In this document: positions 41,493 to 49,668 of the stretch, in pieces
Numbering within the stretch: position 1 is the first letter of the stretch
Layout of the letters: every line of letters begins with the position of its first letter
Assembly: GCA_017453465.1 (NCBI GenBank)
Contig: JAFTEV010000101.1
Location: 1 to 52,605, forward strand
Reading direction: 5' to 3'
DNA from: Bacteroidaceae bacterium
Lineage (GTDB): Bacteria > Bacteroidota > Bacteroidia > Bacteroidales > Bacteroidaceae
Length of the DNA stretch: 52,605 nt
The notes under the pieces: generated by a model
Databases searched by the model: none
Told to the model about the DNA's origin: nothing
What the model saw: the letters and a program-made list of their open reading frames with translations, nothing else
Program-made: the position numbers and the translations under genes

Positions 41493-42209
41493 ATGGAGAA
41501 GTTCAAAGTAATTATTGTAGAAGACGTAAAACTGGAGCTGAAGGGTACGGAGCAAATCTTCCGTGCCGACATTCCGCTGGCAGAAGTGGTGGGCACAGCC
41601 ATGACCGAGACTGAGCTGTGGCCGCTGATGAACAGCAATACGCCCGACCTGGTACTGCTCGACCTGGGACTGGGGGGCAGTACGACGGTGGGAGTGGACA
41701 TCTGTAAGCAACTCAGGCGAAGGTATCCGCAGGTACACGTGCTCATATTCACGGGTGAGGTGCTCAACGAGCGGCTTTGGGTGGATGTGCTCGATGCAGG
41801 AGCCGACGGCATTGTGCTGAAGAGCGGCGAACTGCTCACGCCCGACCTTGTCTATAGTGTGATGGAGGGCAAAAAGTTTGTGTTCAACCGCCCGATACTG
41901 GAGAAAATTGTGCAGCGGTTCCGCCAGTCGGTGCTCACAGAGAGCCGCCGCAGCGAGGCCCTTTTGGACTACGACATCGACGAATACGATGAGCGGCTGC
42001 TCCGCCACCTTGCGCTGGGCTATACGAAGGACATGATAGCCAACCTGCGCACCATGCCTTTCGGCGTGAAAAGCCTGGAAAAGCGGCAGGTGGACCTTGT
42101 GTCGCGCCTCTTTGGTGAGGGGCAGACGGGCGTGAACGCCACGCGGCTGGTGACGAAAGCCCTGCAACTGGGCATCATCAATCTTGACAACCTGACCCCC
42201 GATGACTAA
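41493..42209 (+). CDS. Response regulator with receiver and LuxR-like HTH domain
   Basis: A 238-aa response regulator. The receiver domain at 1-125 has the acidic pair E10/D11, phosphoacceptor D57 (LVLLDLGL), Thr in LIFTGE and Lys in GIVLKSGE. A linker of about 40 residues leads to a C-terminal helix-turn-helix at about 165-235 (DERLLRHLALGYTKDMIANLRTMPFGVKSLEKRQVDLVSRLF...ATRLVTKALQLGII). This fits the LuxR/GerE group, though it is longer and more diverged. It is cotranscribed with the double kinase upstream and overlaps the small membrane protein downstream by 8 bp. It is the presumed output of the kinase. Confidence 0.88.
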   Translation: MEKFKVIIVEDVKLELKGTEQIFRADIPLAEVVGTAMTETELWPLMNSNTPDLVLLDLGLGGSTTVGVDICKQLRRRYPQVHVLIFTGEVLNERLWVDVLDAGADGIVLKSGELLTPDLVYSVMEGKKFVFNRPILEKIVQRFRQSVLTESRRSEALLDYDIDEYDERLLRHLALGYTKDMIANLRTMPFGVKSLEKRQVDLVSRLFGEGQTGVNATRLVTKALQLGIINLDNLTPDD

Positions 42210-42792
42210 GCTACTGCTGAAATGGTTGCTTCTGCTTGAGCTGTTGGCCTTTCCGCTCATTGCCATCTCTTCGTGGGTGGTGAGCATATACAACAGCGGA
42301 GCCAACAATTTGCTGGCTCCCAATGGGCTGCGCTGGCTGTTGACGAGCTTCGTGAGCAACTTTGCCCGTCTGCCGTGGGCCGAGATTCTGCTGGGGCTGA
42401 TAGCACTGTCGGTGTTGCAGTTTTCGGGCATTGCCGACTGCGTAGTGCATCGCCCCACACAGAAGCAACAACGCGCACTGCTGTTTGCCTTGGCTGCCCT
42501 GGTCAGCATGGTGGTGGCTGTGGGGGCACTGACTGTATTGCCGCCCTACATTCTGCTCAATTTCTTTGGCGGCACGGCGCAGTCGCCCTTGACAGACAGC
42601 CTGCCGGGGCTGCTTTTCATCACAGCCGAAGTGGTGGCTTGCGTCTATGGCTACACGTCGGGAAAGATGGTTACTATCGAGGACTTTTCGGTGGCACACT
42701 CGCAACTCATCGTGCAACTTTCACCCTTATTTATCCACGCCTTTTTGCTGTCACAAGTCTTTGAGTGGATTAAATATTCTTATTTTTTATGA
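42202..42792 (+). CDS. Small multi-pass membrane protein resembling the N-terminal part of AbgT transporters
   Basis: A 196-aa protein with about five hydrophobic helices and no signal peptide. The segment SSWVVSIYNSGANNLLAPNGLRWLLTSFVSNFARLPWAEILLGLIALSVLQFSGI resembles the start of AbgT (p-aminobenzoyl-glutamate/drug efflux) transporters, where GIRW..T..V.NF..F.PLG is conserved. A full AbgT has about 500 aa, so this is a mini or truncated relative and may not transport by itself. It overlaps the response regulator by 8 bp and is therefore part of the two-component operon. It could be a sensor partner or a target. Confidence 0.6.
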   Translation: MTKLLLKWLLLLELLAFPLIAISSWVVSIYNSGANNLLAPNGLRWLLTSFVSNFARLPWAEILLGLIALSVLQFSGIADCVVHRPTQKQQRALLFALAALVSMVVAVGALTVLPPYILLNFFGGTAQSPLTDSLPGLLFITAEVVACVYGYTSGKMVTIEDFSVAHSQLIVQLSPLFIHAFLLSQVFEWIKYSYFL

Positions 42793-42822
42793 ATAATGTG
42801 CCGCAGTTGCACTGAAAAATCG

Positions 42823-42830
42823 TACATTTG
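42823..42830 (+). promoter_or_regulatory. -7 box of the hemerythrin-LuxR gene
   Basis: TACATTTG, 71 bp before ATG 42901 and 98 bp before ATG 42928. Confidence 0.65.
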
Positions 42831-42927
42831 CAGCAAAAATAATTGGTTTACGTAGTTCTCACAGTTGTTTAATATGGTCACAACATAACACTTGAGAATT
42901 ATGATTAGTATTAAAGGACGAAGAATT

Positions 42928-43884
42928 ATGGCTGGACAGTACAAGCCTACAGATAAGTTGAGCTTCGTGATAGCCAATGACTATCGACTCTTGCAGATTA
43001 TGAGTCGATTTGGCATTTCGTTGGGATTCGGCGAAAAGACTATCATGGAGGTGTGCCGACAATGTGGAGTGGATGCCGACACGTTTATTACGGTTATCAA
43101 TTATGTGAAGGACGGTGCAGAGGATCATCCCCAGCACGTGGAGCACGTCAATGTGTCGGCAGTTTTGAATTATCTGAAGCAGACGCACCGCTATTTCCTG
43201 GACTACTTGCTGCCCACTATACGCTTCAATCTGCTTAACAGCATCGACTGTTCGGTGCAGAACGAGATTGCCTTCCTTGTACTGAAATTCTTCGATGAAT
43301 ACGTGGAGGAAGTGCGCAAGCACATGGAGTACGAAGAGAACACCGTGTTCAGCTATGTGCAACAACTCATCGACGGCGAGGTGGTGGACATTGAGGGCGG
43401 ACATTTGCTTTCGCGCCATCACAGCAGCATCGAAAGCAAACTGAAGGAACTCAAAAAGCTTTTCATTCAGTACTACCCTCAGCAGGAGAACAACGAGAAG
43501 TTGAACTCGGTCATCATCTCAATCTATCAGGCCGAGGAAGAGCTTAGCATCCACTGTCTGGTGGAGGACAACATCTTTTCGCCCGCAGTGCGCCGGCTGG
43601 AGCACCACAACAAGCAGAACCGTAGCACACAGTCGGACAAAAGCAGCGATGAGACTCCGACGGCTGCCGACGAACAGCTGTCGGAACGAGAAAAGGAAAT
43701 CGTGGTGTGCGTAGCGAAGGGAATGGCCAACAAGGAAATTGCCGACAAACTCTTCCTGAGCATCAACACCGTGACGACACACCGCCGCAACATCGCCCGC
43801 AAACTGCACATCCACTCCTCAGCTGGCATTACCATCTATGCCATTGTCAACAAACTGGTGACGCTGGAGGAAGTGAACATGTAG
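42928..43884 (+). CDS. Hemerythrin-like (YtfE/RIC-type) sensor fused to LuxR DNA-binding domain
   Basis: A 318-aa one-component regulator. Residues 20-60 resemble the ScdA_N/DUF542 segment (IMSRFGISLGFGEKTIMEVCRQCGVDAD), but the CC pair of YtfE is absent. Residues 65-230 form a hemerythrin-like four-helix bundle with H87, H132-x3-E136, H164/H165 and H209-x3-E213. These match the spacing of the di-iron ligands H84, H129/E133, H160 and H204/E208 of E. coli YtfE; the counterpart of H105 is not visible. Residues 250-312 are a LuxR/GerE HTH (LSEREKEIVVCVAKGMANKEIADKL). It probably senses nitric oxide, oxygen or iron. ATG 42901 would add nine residues. Confidence 0.85.
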   Translation: MAGQYKPTDKLSFVIANDYRLLQIMSRFGISLGFGEKTIMEVCRQCGVDADTFITVINYVKDGAEDHPQHVEHVNVSAVLNYLKQTHRYFLDYLLPTIRFNLLNSIDCSVQNEIAFLVLKFFDEYVEEVRKHMEYEENTVFSYVQQLIDGEVVDIEGGHLLSRHHSSIESKLKELKKLFIQYYPQQENNEKLNSVIISIYQAEEELSIHCLVEDNIFSPAVRRLEHHNKQNRSTQSDKSSDETPTAADEQLSEREKEIVVCVAKGMANKEIADKLFLSINTVTTHRRNIARKLHIHSSAGITIYAIVNKLVTLEEVNM

Positions 43885-43926
43885 TGGCATTTTATAAACA
43901 GACAAATTACAATTCAATCATTGAAT

Positions 43927-44451
43927 ATGGACTTCAAAGAACTCGTACAGAAGCGCCGCAGTGTGCGCAAATTCACAGACCAAGAGATTAGCCCCGAAGC
44001 CTTGCAGACCATCCTGCGCAGTGCACTGATGGCTCCCACCAGCAAGGGCACACGGGCATGGCACTTCATCGTGGTGGACGACAAGCCGATGCTGGAGAAA
44101 ATCTCGATGTGTCGCGAACTGGGCAGCCAATTTGTGGCAGGCGCAGCTGTAGCCATTGTGGTGCTGGGCGACCGTGAAGTGACCGACGCATGGACCGAGG
44201 ATGCCGCCATAGCAGCCGTTACTATGCAATATCAGGCCGCAGATTTGGGACTGGGAAGCTGTTGGTGCCACATCCGCAACCGTTTCATGGAGAACGGCGA
44301 GCCTTCAGACAACATCCTGCGCTTCCTTCTGGGCTATCCCGAAAACCTTACTGCCGAATGTGTCATTGGCCTGGGCTATCCTGCCATTGAACGCAAACCG
44401 CAGGATGAAGACAAGCTGAAATGGGAAAATGTCAGCATCTATAAACCGTAA
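43927..44451 (+). CDS. Nitroreductase family FMN oxidoreductase
   Basis: A 174-aa NADH/FMN-dependent nitroreductase-like enzyme. The FMN-phosphate contact RRSVRKFTD is near the N-terminus, followed by [32 protein letters not shown] is the usual dimer/FMN segment, and the C-terminal [14 protein letters not shown] is typical. Such enzymes reduce nitro compounds, quinones or flavins; the physiological substrate is unknown. The start is ATG 43927 (MDFKELVQ), six bases after the more upstream TTG. It is 42 bp after the hemerythrin-LuxR gene and 8 bp before kdsC, so it may be controlled by that regulator. Confidence 0.92.
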   Translation: MDFKELVQKRRSVRKFTDQEISPEALQTILRSALMAPTSKGTRAWHFIVVDDKPMLEKISMCRELGSQFVAGAAVAIVVLGDREVTDAWTEDAAIAAVTMQYQAADLGLGSCWCHIRNRFMENGEPSDNILRFLLGYPENLTAECVIGLGYPAIERKPQDEDKLKWENVSIYKP

Positions 44452-44459
44452 TAGAACGC

Positions 44460-44978
44460 ATGATAAACTACGACCTCACCAAGATACGCGCACTCTTCTT
44501 TGACGTGGATGGGGTGCTCTCTGCGGAAACCATCCCACAGCATCCCGACGGCGAGCCAATGCGCACAGTGAACATCAAGGACGGCTATGCCTTGCAGCAC
44601 GCTGTGAAGCAGGGACTGATTATAGCCATCATCAGCGGCGGGCGAACCAAGAGTGTGCGCAAGCGATACGAAGGTCTCGGCGTGAAGGAAGTTCACCTTG
44701 GTGTGGCTGTCAAGATTGAGAAGTATCGCGAACTAAAAGAACGTCTCGGATTGGCCGATGAAGAGATACTCTACATGGGTGACGACATTCCCGACTATGA
44801 GGTGATGCAGCAATGCGGCTTGCCTTGCTGCCCGGCTGATGCCGCTCCCGAAATCAAGGAAATCTCACGCTACATTTCCCAAAAGAAAGGCGGAATGGGT
44901 TGCGGACGCGATGTGCTGGAACAAGTGCTCAAGGCCCAGGGACTCTGGATGCACAATGCGCAGGCTTTTGGCTGGTAA
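44460..44978 (+). CDS. kdsC: 3-deoxy-D-manno-octulosonate 8-phosphate phosphatase (HAD-III)
   Basis: A 172-aa cap-less HAD phosphatase of the KdsC type. It releases phosphate from Kdo-8-phosphate for lipid A/LPS core synthesis. Motif I is FFDVDGVL (D15, D17), motif II ISGGRT, the Lys is in [11 protein letters not shown], and motif IV is [11 protein letters not shown]. The C-terminal [18 protein letters not shown] matches the family's GG.GA.RE tail. It forms a cluster with nitroreductase and maf. The other kds genes are not in this window. Confidence 0.92.
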   Translation: MINYDLTKIRALFFDVDGVLSAETIPQHPDGEPMRTVNIKDGYALQHAVKQGLIIAIISGGRTKSVRKRYEGLGVKEVHLGVAVKIEKYRELKERLGLADEEILYMGDDIPDYEVMQQCGLPCCPADAAPEIKEISRYISQKKGGMGCGRDVLEQVLKAQGLWMHNAQAFGW

Positions 44979-45018
44979 TTGGGCGCAGAGACTTTTCTCC
45001 TCCACAACAAACAGAACT

Positions 45019-45600
45019 ATGCTCGAAAATCTACAGAATTACAACATCATATTAGCATCAAACTCGCCACGCCGCAAGGAACTGCTCAAGGGATTGGGTG
45101 TGCCCTTCCAGGTGCGTGTGTTGCAGGACATTGACGAGACTTATCCCGCAGACCTCCATGGCGAGGACATCGCCCTATATATTTCGCGAAAGAAGGCCGA
45201 GGCTTATCGGAGCACAATGGCCGACAACGAACTCATTATCACAGCCGACACAATAGTCTGTGTGAATCGCGAAGTGCTGGGCAAACCAGTGGACAAGGCC
45301 GATGCCGCCCGCATGTTTCACATGATGAGCGAACGCGAACACCAAGTCATTACGGGCGTGTGCATCGTTACGAAAGAAAAGACGGTGCAGTTTGCATCCA
45401 CAACGGACGTGACTTTTGCTCAGCTCACTGAGGAGGAAATCGACCACTACATTGATTGTTACCATCCCTTCGACAAAGCTGGTGCCTATGGCATACAGGA
45501 ATGGATTGGGTATATCGGCATTACTGGCATAAGGGGATCGTTTTTCAACGTTGTCGGACTTCCCGTGCAACGTCTTTACACTGCACTGAAACAGTTTTAA
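45019..45600 (+). CDS. maf: Maf family nucleotide pyrophosphatase
   Basis: A 193-aa Maf/Ham1-like protein that hydrolyses dTTP, UTP or modified nucleotides (house-cleaning, septum-related). SNSPRRKELL is the substrate-binding signature, ADTIV carries the catalytic Asp, and GKPVDKADAARMFHMMS and AGAYGIQEW are the other conserved segments. ATG 45019 is chosen; the frame is open further upstream only within kdsC. It lies 40 bp after kdsC on the same strand. Confidence 0.94.
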   Translation: MLENLQNYNIILASNSPRRKELLKGLGVPFQVRVLQDIDETYPADLHGEDIALYISRKKAEAYRSTMADNELIITADTIVCVNREVLGKPVDKADAARMFHMMSEREHQVITGVCIVTKEKTVQFASTTDVTFAQLTEEEIDHYIDCYHPFDKAGAYGIQEWIGYIGITGIRGSFFNVVGLPVQRLYTALKQF

Positions 45601-45650
45601 GTATTAACTGACTTTTTCCTAAACATAAAGATTTTTTCATTCTATATTCT

Positions 45651-46127
45651 ATGCCTATGACTACCGTACACGAACTCGATGAAACCGACATACAGATATT
45701 GCGCCTTCTGCAAGAAGACTGCCGACTCACAACCAAGGAACTTGCCTTGAAAATACACCTTTCCGTTTCGCCCACATATGAACGTCAGCGCAGGCTGGAA
45801 CGGCAAGGATTCATCAAGAAATATGTGGCCATTCTGGATGCAGACCATTTGGAACGCGCATTCTTGGTTTATTGCACTGTGAGCATGAAGCAAATCAATC
45901 ACGACATTGCAGTGAACTTTGCCGAGACTGTGGCAGAGTGGGGCGAAGTGACCGAATGCTACAACATTTCGGGCGATGGTGACTACATGCTCAAAGTATG
46001 CGTGGGCAGTATGCACCAGTATCAACAATTCATACTTAATAAGCTGGGCACGCTGGGCTATGTGGGCCACATTCGCTCAGTCTTTGTTATGGACACTTTA
46101 AAACTCAGTTATGGACTACCGCTTTAA
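45651..46127 (+). CDS. Lrp/AsnC family transcriptional regulator
   Basis: A 158-aa feast/famine regulator. The N-terminal winged HTH, about 9-60, is LDETDIQILRLLQEDCRLTTKELALKIHLSVSPTYERQRRLERQGFIKKY. The C-terminal RAM ligand-binding domain, about 65-150, has EVTECYNISGDGDYMLKVCV. It binds amino acids or similar small molecules as an oligomer. MPM provides ATG codons at 45651 and 45657; either fits. The end overlaps the TPR gene by 17 bp, suggesting cotranscription. No -7 box is obvious in the 50 bp after maf. Confidence 0.93.
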   Translation: MPMTTVHELDETDIQILRLLQEDCRLTTKELALKIHLSVSPTYERQRRLERQGFIKKYVAILDADHLERAFLVYCTVSMKQINHDIAVNFAETVAEWGEVTECYNISGDGDYMLKVCVGSMHQYQQFILNKLGTLGYVGHIRSVFVMDTLKLSYGLPL

Positions 46128-47361
46128 TTACAAAACGGGGCGTTACAAAGCCCTTGCCTTTGTCTGTCTTTGCTTCTTCACGCCGACAGCTTATGCGCAG
46201 GATACGTATAAAAAGTCTGCCTTCATCAAGGAAATCAAATCGAACATGAAGAACAAGGCTTACGCACGTGTCACCGACAATGTGCGCAGTGCCTTGCAGA
46301 AGTTTCCCGATGTCGTCAGCATAGACCCCGAATACTACTATTACAACATACAGGCTTGCCATGCACTGGCACTTGAAGAGGAGAAAAAGATGTACCTCGG
46401 CCAGAAAGCCGATACGGTCAAATACTTTGACTACGTCTATACCGTTTTCACTGATGGCACACGTTGCGACAGCTTAGCTAACATACCGAACCAAAAGGGC
46501 AGGGTAGTCAACAGCTACTATAAGCATATTCTCTCGCTCATTTCTGACAACATGGCGAAACTGCCTGCGGGAGCCAGATTTTCCTTTCAGAAAAAGAATT
46601 ATCAGCGTGCCTACGACTATGCCACCATGTTTCTCCGCATCGCTGAAGATTCGCTCAGGTTTCAGCAGTGTAAAGCTCCAGCTGCCGAAGTTCACTCCAC
46701 ATCGGCCATTGCAGTACTGTCTGCCTACGCACAAGGAAAGTATCGGGATGCCCTTCCACATTTGCCCATGGCTTTGAATGAAAACACACGCCACCGCCAA
46801 ATTCTGGAAATTGCCTGCCGATGCTACGAGGGAGTCGGCGACACCCTTCATTTCGAGCACTCACTGAGCGACGGAGTCAGCCGATACCCTTCCGACTCCT
46901 ACTTCTTCCTATCCCTGGTCAAACTTTATAATGACCAGCATCGCTATGCAGATGTGTTGGAGCAGACGAAAAGAATGCTCCAGATAGATTCGCAGAACCG
47001 TGACCTTTGGTACATACGAGGCAAAGAGGAAACTTATCTCAGTCGCGACGATGAAGCACTGCAGTCCTTTGTCACGGCGACAGAAATCAAGACTGACGAT
47101 GCCGAATCGTACTCGGCCATCGGCAACATCTATCTCAATATGTCGCGCAAGGCATACGAACAGCAGAGTGGACTCACGGGAAAAAATCTGCAAAATAAGA
47201 AAAACGAATTACATAATCTGTACCTCAAGTCAAAAGCTGCATTTGAAAGTGCACGCCAGTACAAGCCGCAAGACACAGCCCTTTGGCTATCCGGACTTAA
47301 AGAAATCTACTTCAAACTAAACATGGGCAAAGAGCTTAAAGCCATAGAAAAAATGAGGTGA
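46111..47361 (+). CDS. Exported TPR-repeat protein of unknown function
   Basis: A 416-aa protein with an N-terminal signal sequence (KALAFVCLCFFTPTAYAQ, about residues 13-30). The rest is helical with TPR-like repeats, most clearly at about 250-345 (YFFLSLVKLYNDQHRYADVLEQTKRMLQID and LWYIRGKEETYLSRDDEALQSFVTATEI). Bacteroidales carry many such periplasmic scaffolds; this one is not recognised further. It begins inside the Lrp gene (17-bp overlap) and is followed 46 bp later by ispE. Confidence 0.8.
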   Translation: MDYRFNYKTGRYKALAFVCLCFFTPTAYAQDTYKKSAFIKEIKSNMKNKAYARVTDNVRSALQKFPDVVSIDPEYYYYNIQACHALALEEEKKMYLGQKADTVKYFDYVYTVFTDGTRCDSLANIPNQKGRVVNSYYKHILSLISDNMAKLPAGARFSFQKKNYQRAYDYATMFLRIAEDSLRFQQCKAPAAEVHSTSAIAVLSAYAQGKYRDALPHLPMALNENTRHRQILEIACRCYEGVGDTLHFEHSLSDGVSRYPSDSYFFLSLVKLYNDQHRYADVLEQTKRMLQIDSQNRDLWYIRGKEETYLSRDDEALQSFVTATEIKTDDAESYSAIGNIYLNMSRKAYEQQSGLTGKNLQNKKNELHNLYLKSKAAFESARQYKPQDTALWLSGLKEIYFKLNMGKELKAIEKMR

Positions 47362-47407
47362 AAACAAACTCTTTTATTAACGCTACATCATCCAAATCAA
47401 AATCCAC

Positions 47408-48241
47408 ATGGTTTTATTTCCAAACGCAAAAATCAATATCGGGCTTAACATCACAGAGCGACGCAACGATGGCTACCATAATCTTGAAAGCATATTTTAT
47501 CCCGTCAACATCTACGACCGTTTGCAGGTCGATATCAATACAGAGGAACACGCCTTTGGATGTACGATTACACTCGACGGAATTGAAATAGAAGGCCGTC
47601 CAGAAGACAATCTGGTAGTGCGAGCCTACACACTCCTGGCCGAGAAGTACAATCTGAAACCAGTGCGAGTGAAGTTGCAGAAACTCATACCAATGGGAGC
47701 GGGACTTGGCGGAGGTTCGAGCGATGCCGCCTTCATGTTGAAAGCACTCAATGAGCTTTTTCAGCTTGAACTCAGCGACCAACAACTCGAAACCTTTGCT
47801 ACACGCCTGGGCGCAGACTGTGCCTTCTTCATCAAAAACCAGCCTGTGTATGCCACTGGCATTGGCAATGTGTTCCACTACGATATGCCTATTCCCTCAT
47901 TGTCGGGCAACACGCTCCTGCTGGTCAAGCCCGATGTGTTTGTTTCCACACGCGATGCCTATTCACTCGTAAAACCTGCCAAACCCAGCCACCCACTCAT
48001 TGAATGTGTCAATGCACCCTTAAGCCAGTGGAAAGGACTGATAACAAACGATTTCGAGGCAAGTGTGTTCCCTAAATTTCCCATTATTCAGGCAGTAAAA
48101 GAAAAACTCTACCTAATGGGTGCAACTTATGCCAGCATGTCGGGCAGCGGTTCCAGCGTCTTTGGACTCTTCAGCCATCGCCCCCAAATAGAACTTGACA
48201 ATCTTTTCCCCGATATGTTCTCGGTTACATTAAACTTATAA
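47408..48241 (+). CDS. ispE: 4-diphosphocytidyl-2-C-methyl-D-erythritol kinase
   Basis: A 277-aa GHMP kinase of the MEP isoprenoid pathway, phosphorylating CDP-methylerythritol. The start MVLFPNAKINIGLNI, the ATP loop IPMGAGLGGGSSDAA (about 98-112), DCAFFI and the C-terminal MSGSGSSVFGLF are the family's three motifs. The length is normal. It has the same direction as the TPR gene before and the aminotransferase after (19 bp). Confidence 0.96.
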   Translation: MVLFPNAKINIGLNITERRNDGYHNLESIFYPVNIYDRLQVDINTEEHAFGCTITLDGIEIEGRPEDNLVVRAYTLLAEKYNLKPVRVKLQKLIPMGAGLGGGSSDAAFMLKALNELFQLELSDQQLETFATRLGADCAFFIKNQPVYATGIGNVFHYDMPIPSLSGNTLLLVKPDVFVSTRDAYSLVKPAKPSHPLIECVNAPLSQWKGLITNDFEASVFPKFPIIQAVKEKLYLMGATYASMSGSGSSVFGLFSHRPQIELDNLFPDMFSVTLNL

Positions 48242-48260
48242 CCTCACAATCTTCCACTTC

Positions 48261-49352
48261 ATGATTCCATTTCTCGACCTTCAGGCCATCAACCATTCCT
48301 TTGGGCAGCCGCTCATTGATGCAGCCACTCAGACCATCCGCTCAGGCTGGTATCTGCATGGTAACGAGACTGCTGCATTCGAAGCAGAGTGGGGCGAATA
48401 CTGTGGGGCACCTTATGTCATTGGCGTTGGCAATGGATTGGATGCCCTGCGACTCACGTTGCAAGCCTGGAAGATTATGTTAAATTGGGAGGATGGCGAC
48501 GAAGTCATAGTTCCCGCAAACACCTTCATCGCCACGCCATTAGCCGTTTCGCAAGTAGGGCTGAAGCCTGTCTTCTGTGAAGTAAACTTCAGTAACGCGC
48601 TCATCCGCACAGATTCGTCCTATCTGAAGACACTGCTGACACCGCGCACCCGCTGCATCATTCCTGTTCACTTATACGGACAACTGGCCAATCTGACTGA
48701 AATCTACCGCTTTGCGCAACGCCATCTGCTGCAAGTGCTGGAGGATGCTTGTCAGGCCCACGGTGCACGCTCTATATATAATAATAATGTACGCACGTGC
48801 GCGTACAGTTTTTATCCAGGCAAGAATCTGGGTGCACTGGGCGACGGCGGCTGTGTGACGACCCACGACGGAGAGCTTGCCGCGCTGGTGCGCAACCTTG
48901 CCAACTATGGGCAGACTGAGAAATACATCCACGACTACAAAGGCATCAATTCGCGCCTGGACGAACTTCAGGCAGCCATCCTCCGTGTGAAACTGCGTCG
49001 GCTCGACGCTGACAATCGGCGCAGACAGCAGATAGCCCAATTCTACGCAGAACAATTTGCCGCCGAACAGCCAGCTGCTGTGCAGGACGGAACCCATGTT
49101 TACCACGTTTATCCGTATCTGGCAAAAGACCGCACACGGTTGCAGCAGCATCTGCAAACCTGCGGAGTCCAGACGCAGATACATTATCCCGTGCCGTGTC
49201 ACCAACAGAAAGCCTACGCCGACGCGGAGTCCGTTTCATTGCCAGCGGTTGAATATTGGTGCAGCCACGAATTGTCCTTGCCAATCTCACCAGTCCTGAC
49301 CGACGAGCAAGCCGAACACGTGGTCAAATCTGTGCAGTCCTTTCAAATTTGA
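48261..49352 (+). CDS. DegT/DnrJ/EryC1/StrS family sugar aminotransferase
   Basis: A 363-aa PLP-dependent aminotransferase acting on nucleotide-linked keto sugars for LPS or other glycans. IPFLDLQ at the N-terminus, GVGNGLDALRLTLQAW (phosphate binding), VPANTFIATPLAVSQVGLKPVFCEV, VLEDACQAHGA (Asp to pyridine N) and SFYPGKNLGALGDGG (Schiff-base Lys near 190) are present. The overall pattern resembles the FdtB/QdtB type, which makes 3-amino sugars, but the exact substrate is not decided. No other sugar-nucleotide genes are adjacent. Confidence 0.92.
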   Translation: MIPFLDLQAINHSFGQPLIDAATQTIRSGWYLHGNETAAFEAEWGEYCGAPYVIGVGNGLDALRLTLQAWKIMLNWEDGDEVIVPANTFIATPLAVSQVGLKPVFCEVNFSNALIRTDSSYLKTLLTPRTRCIIPVHLYGQLANLTEIYRFAQRHLLQVLEDACQAHGARSIYNNNVRTCAYSFYPGKNLGALGDGGCVTTHDGELAALVRNLANYGQTEKYIHDYKGINSRLDELQAAILRVKLRRLDADNRRRQQIAQFYAEQFAAEQPAAVQDGTHVYHVYPYLAKDRTRLQQHLQTCGVQTQIHYPVPCHQQKAYADAESVSLPAVEYWCSHELSLPISPVLTDEQAEHVVKSVQSFQI

Positions 49353-49376
49353 ATGGAGATTATGTTAAATCGAGAA

Positions 49377-49543
49377 TGCAGTGCCACAGCTGTGGGAGAA
49401 CTTTCCTACCTGCGTGGCACTGCATTCTCTTTTCTGTGGCAATGCAGTGGGACTTCAGTGGCAATGCACTCCCGCTGCGGTAGCAATGCAGTTTCACTGC
49501 GGTGGCAATGCAGTGCTACTGCAACGAGACTGCATTGCTACTG
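49377..49543. repeat. 22-bp palindromic array (seven recognisable units)
   Basis: TGCA dyads occur at 49377, 49421, 49443, 49465, 49487, 49509 and 49531. All are spaced by 22 bp, except the first gap of 44, where the middle unit has decayed to GAGAACTTTCC. The core is GTGGCAATGCAGTG. A small palindrome CGAGAAAGTTCTCTCG follows at 49571-49586. The array lies between the aminotransferase gene and the promoter at 49652, and belongs to the same sequence family as 37647-37844 and 12164-12273. Confidence 0.94.
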
Positions 49544-49651
49544 AAGTCCCACAGTTTTCCCGTTTGGCCGAGAAAGTTCTCTCGCTGCAACAACAAACCT
49601 ATGTGGTAAAAGTTTTTTCGCACTTCAAATGAGTATTTCAGTTTTTTTCCG

Positions 49652-49659
49652 TAACTTTG
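49652..49659 (+). promoter_or_regulatory. -7 box of the Rid-like gene
   Basis: TAACTTTG. Transcription should start near 49666, only a few bases before the ATG at 49669, so the mRNA may be almost leaderless. Confidence 0.7.
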
Positions 49660-49668
49660 CAGCCGTTT

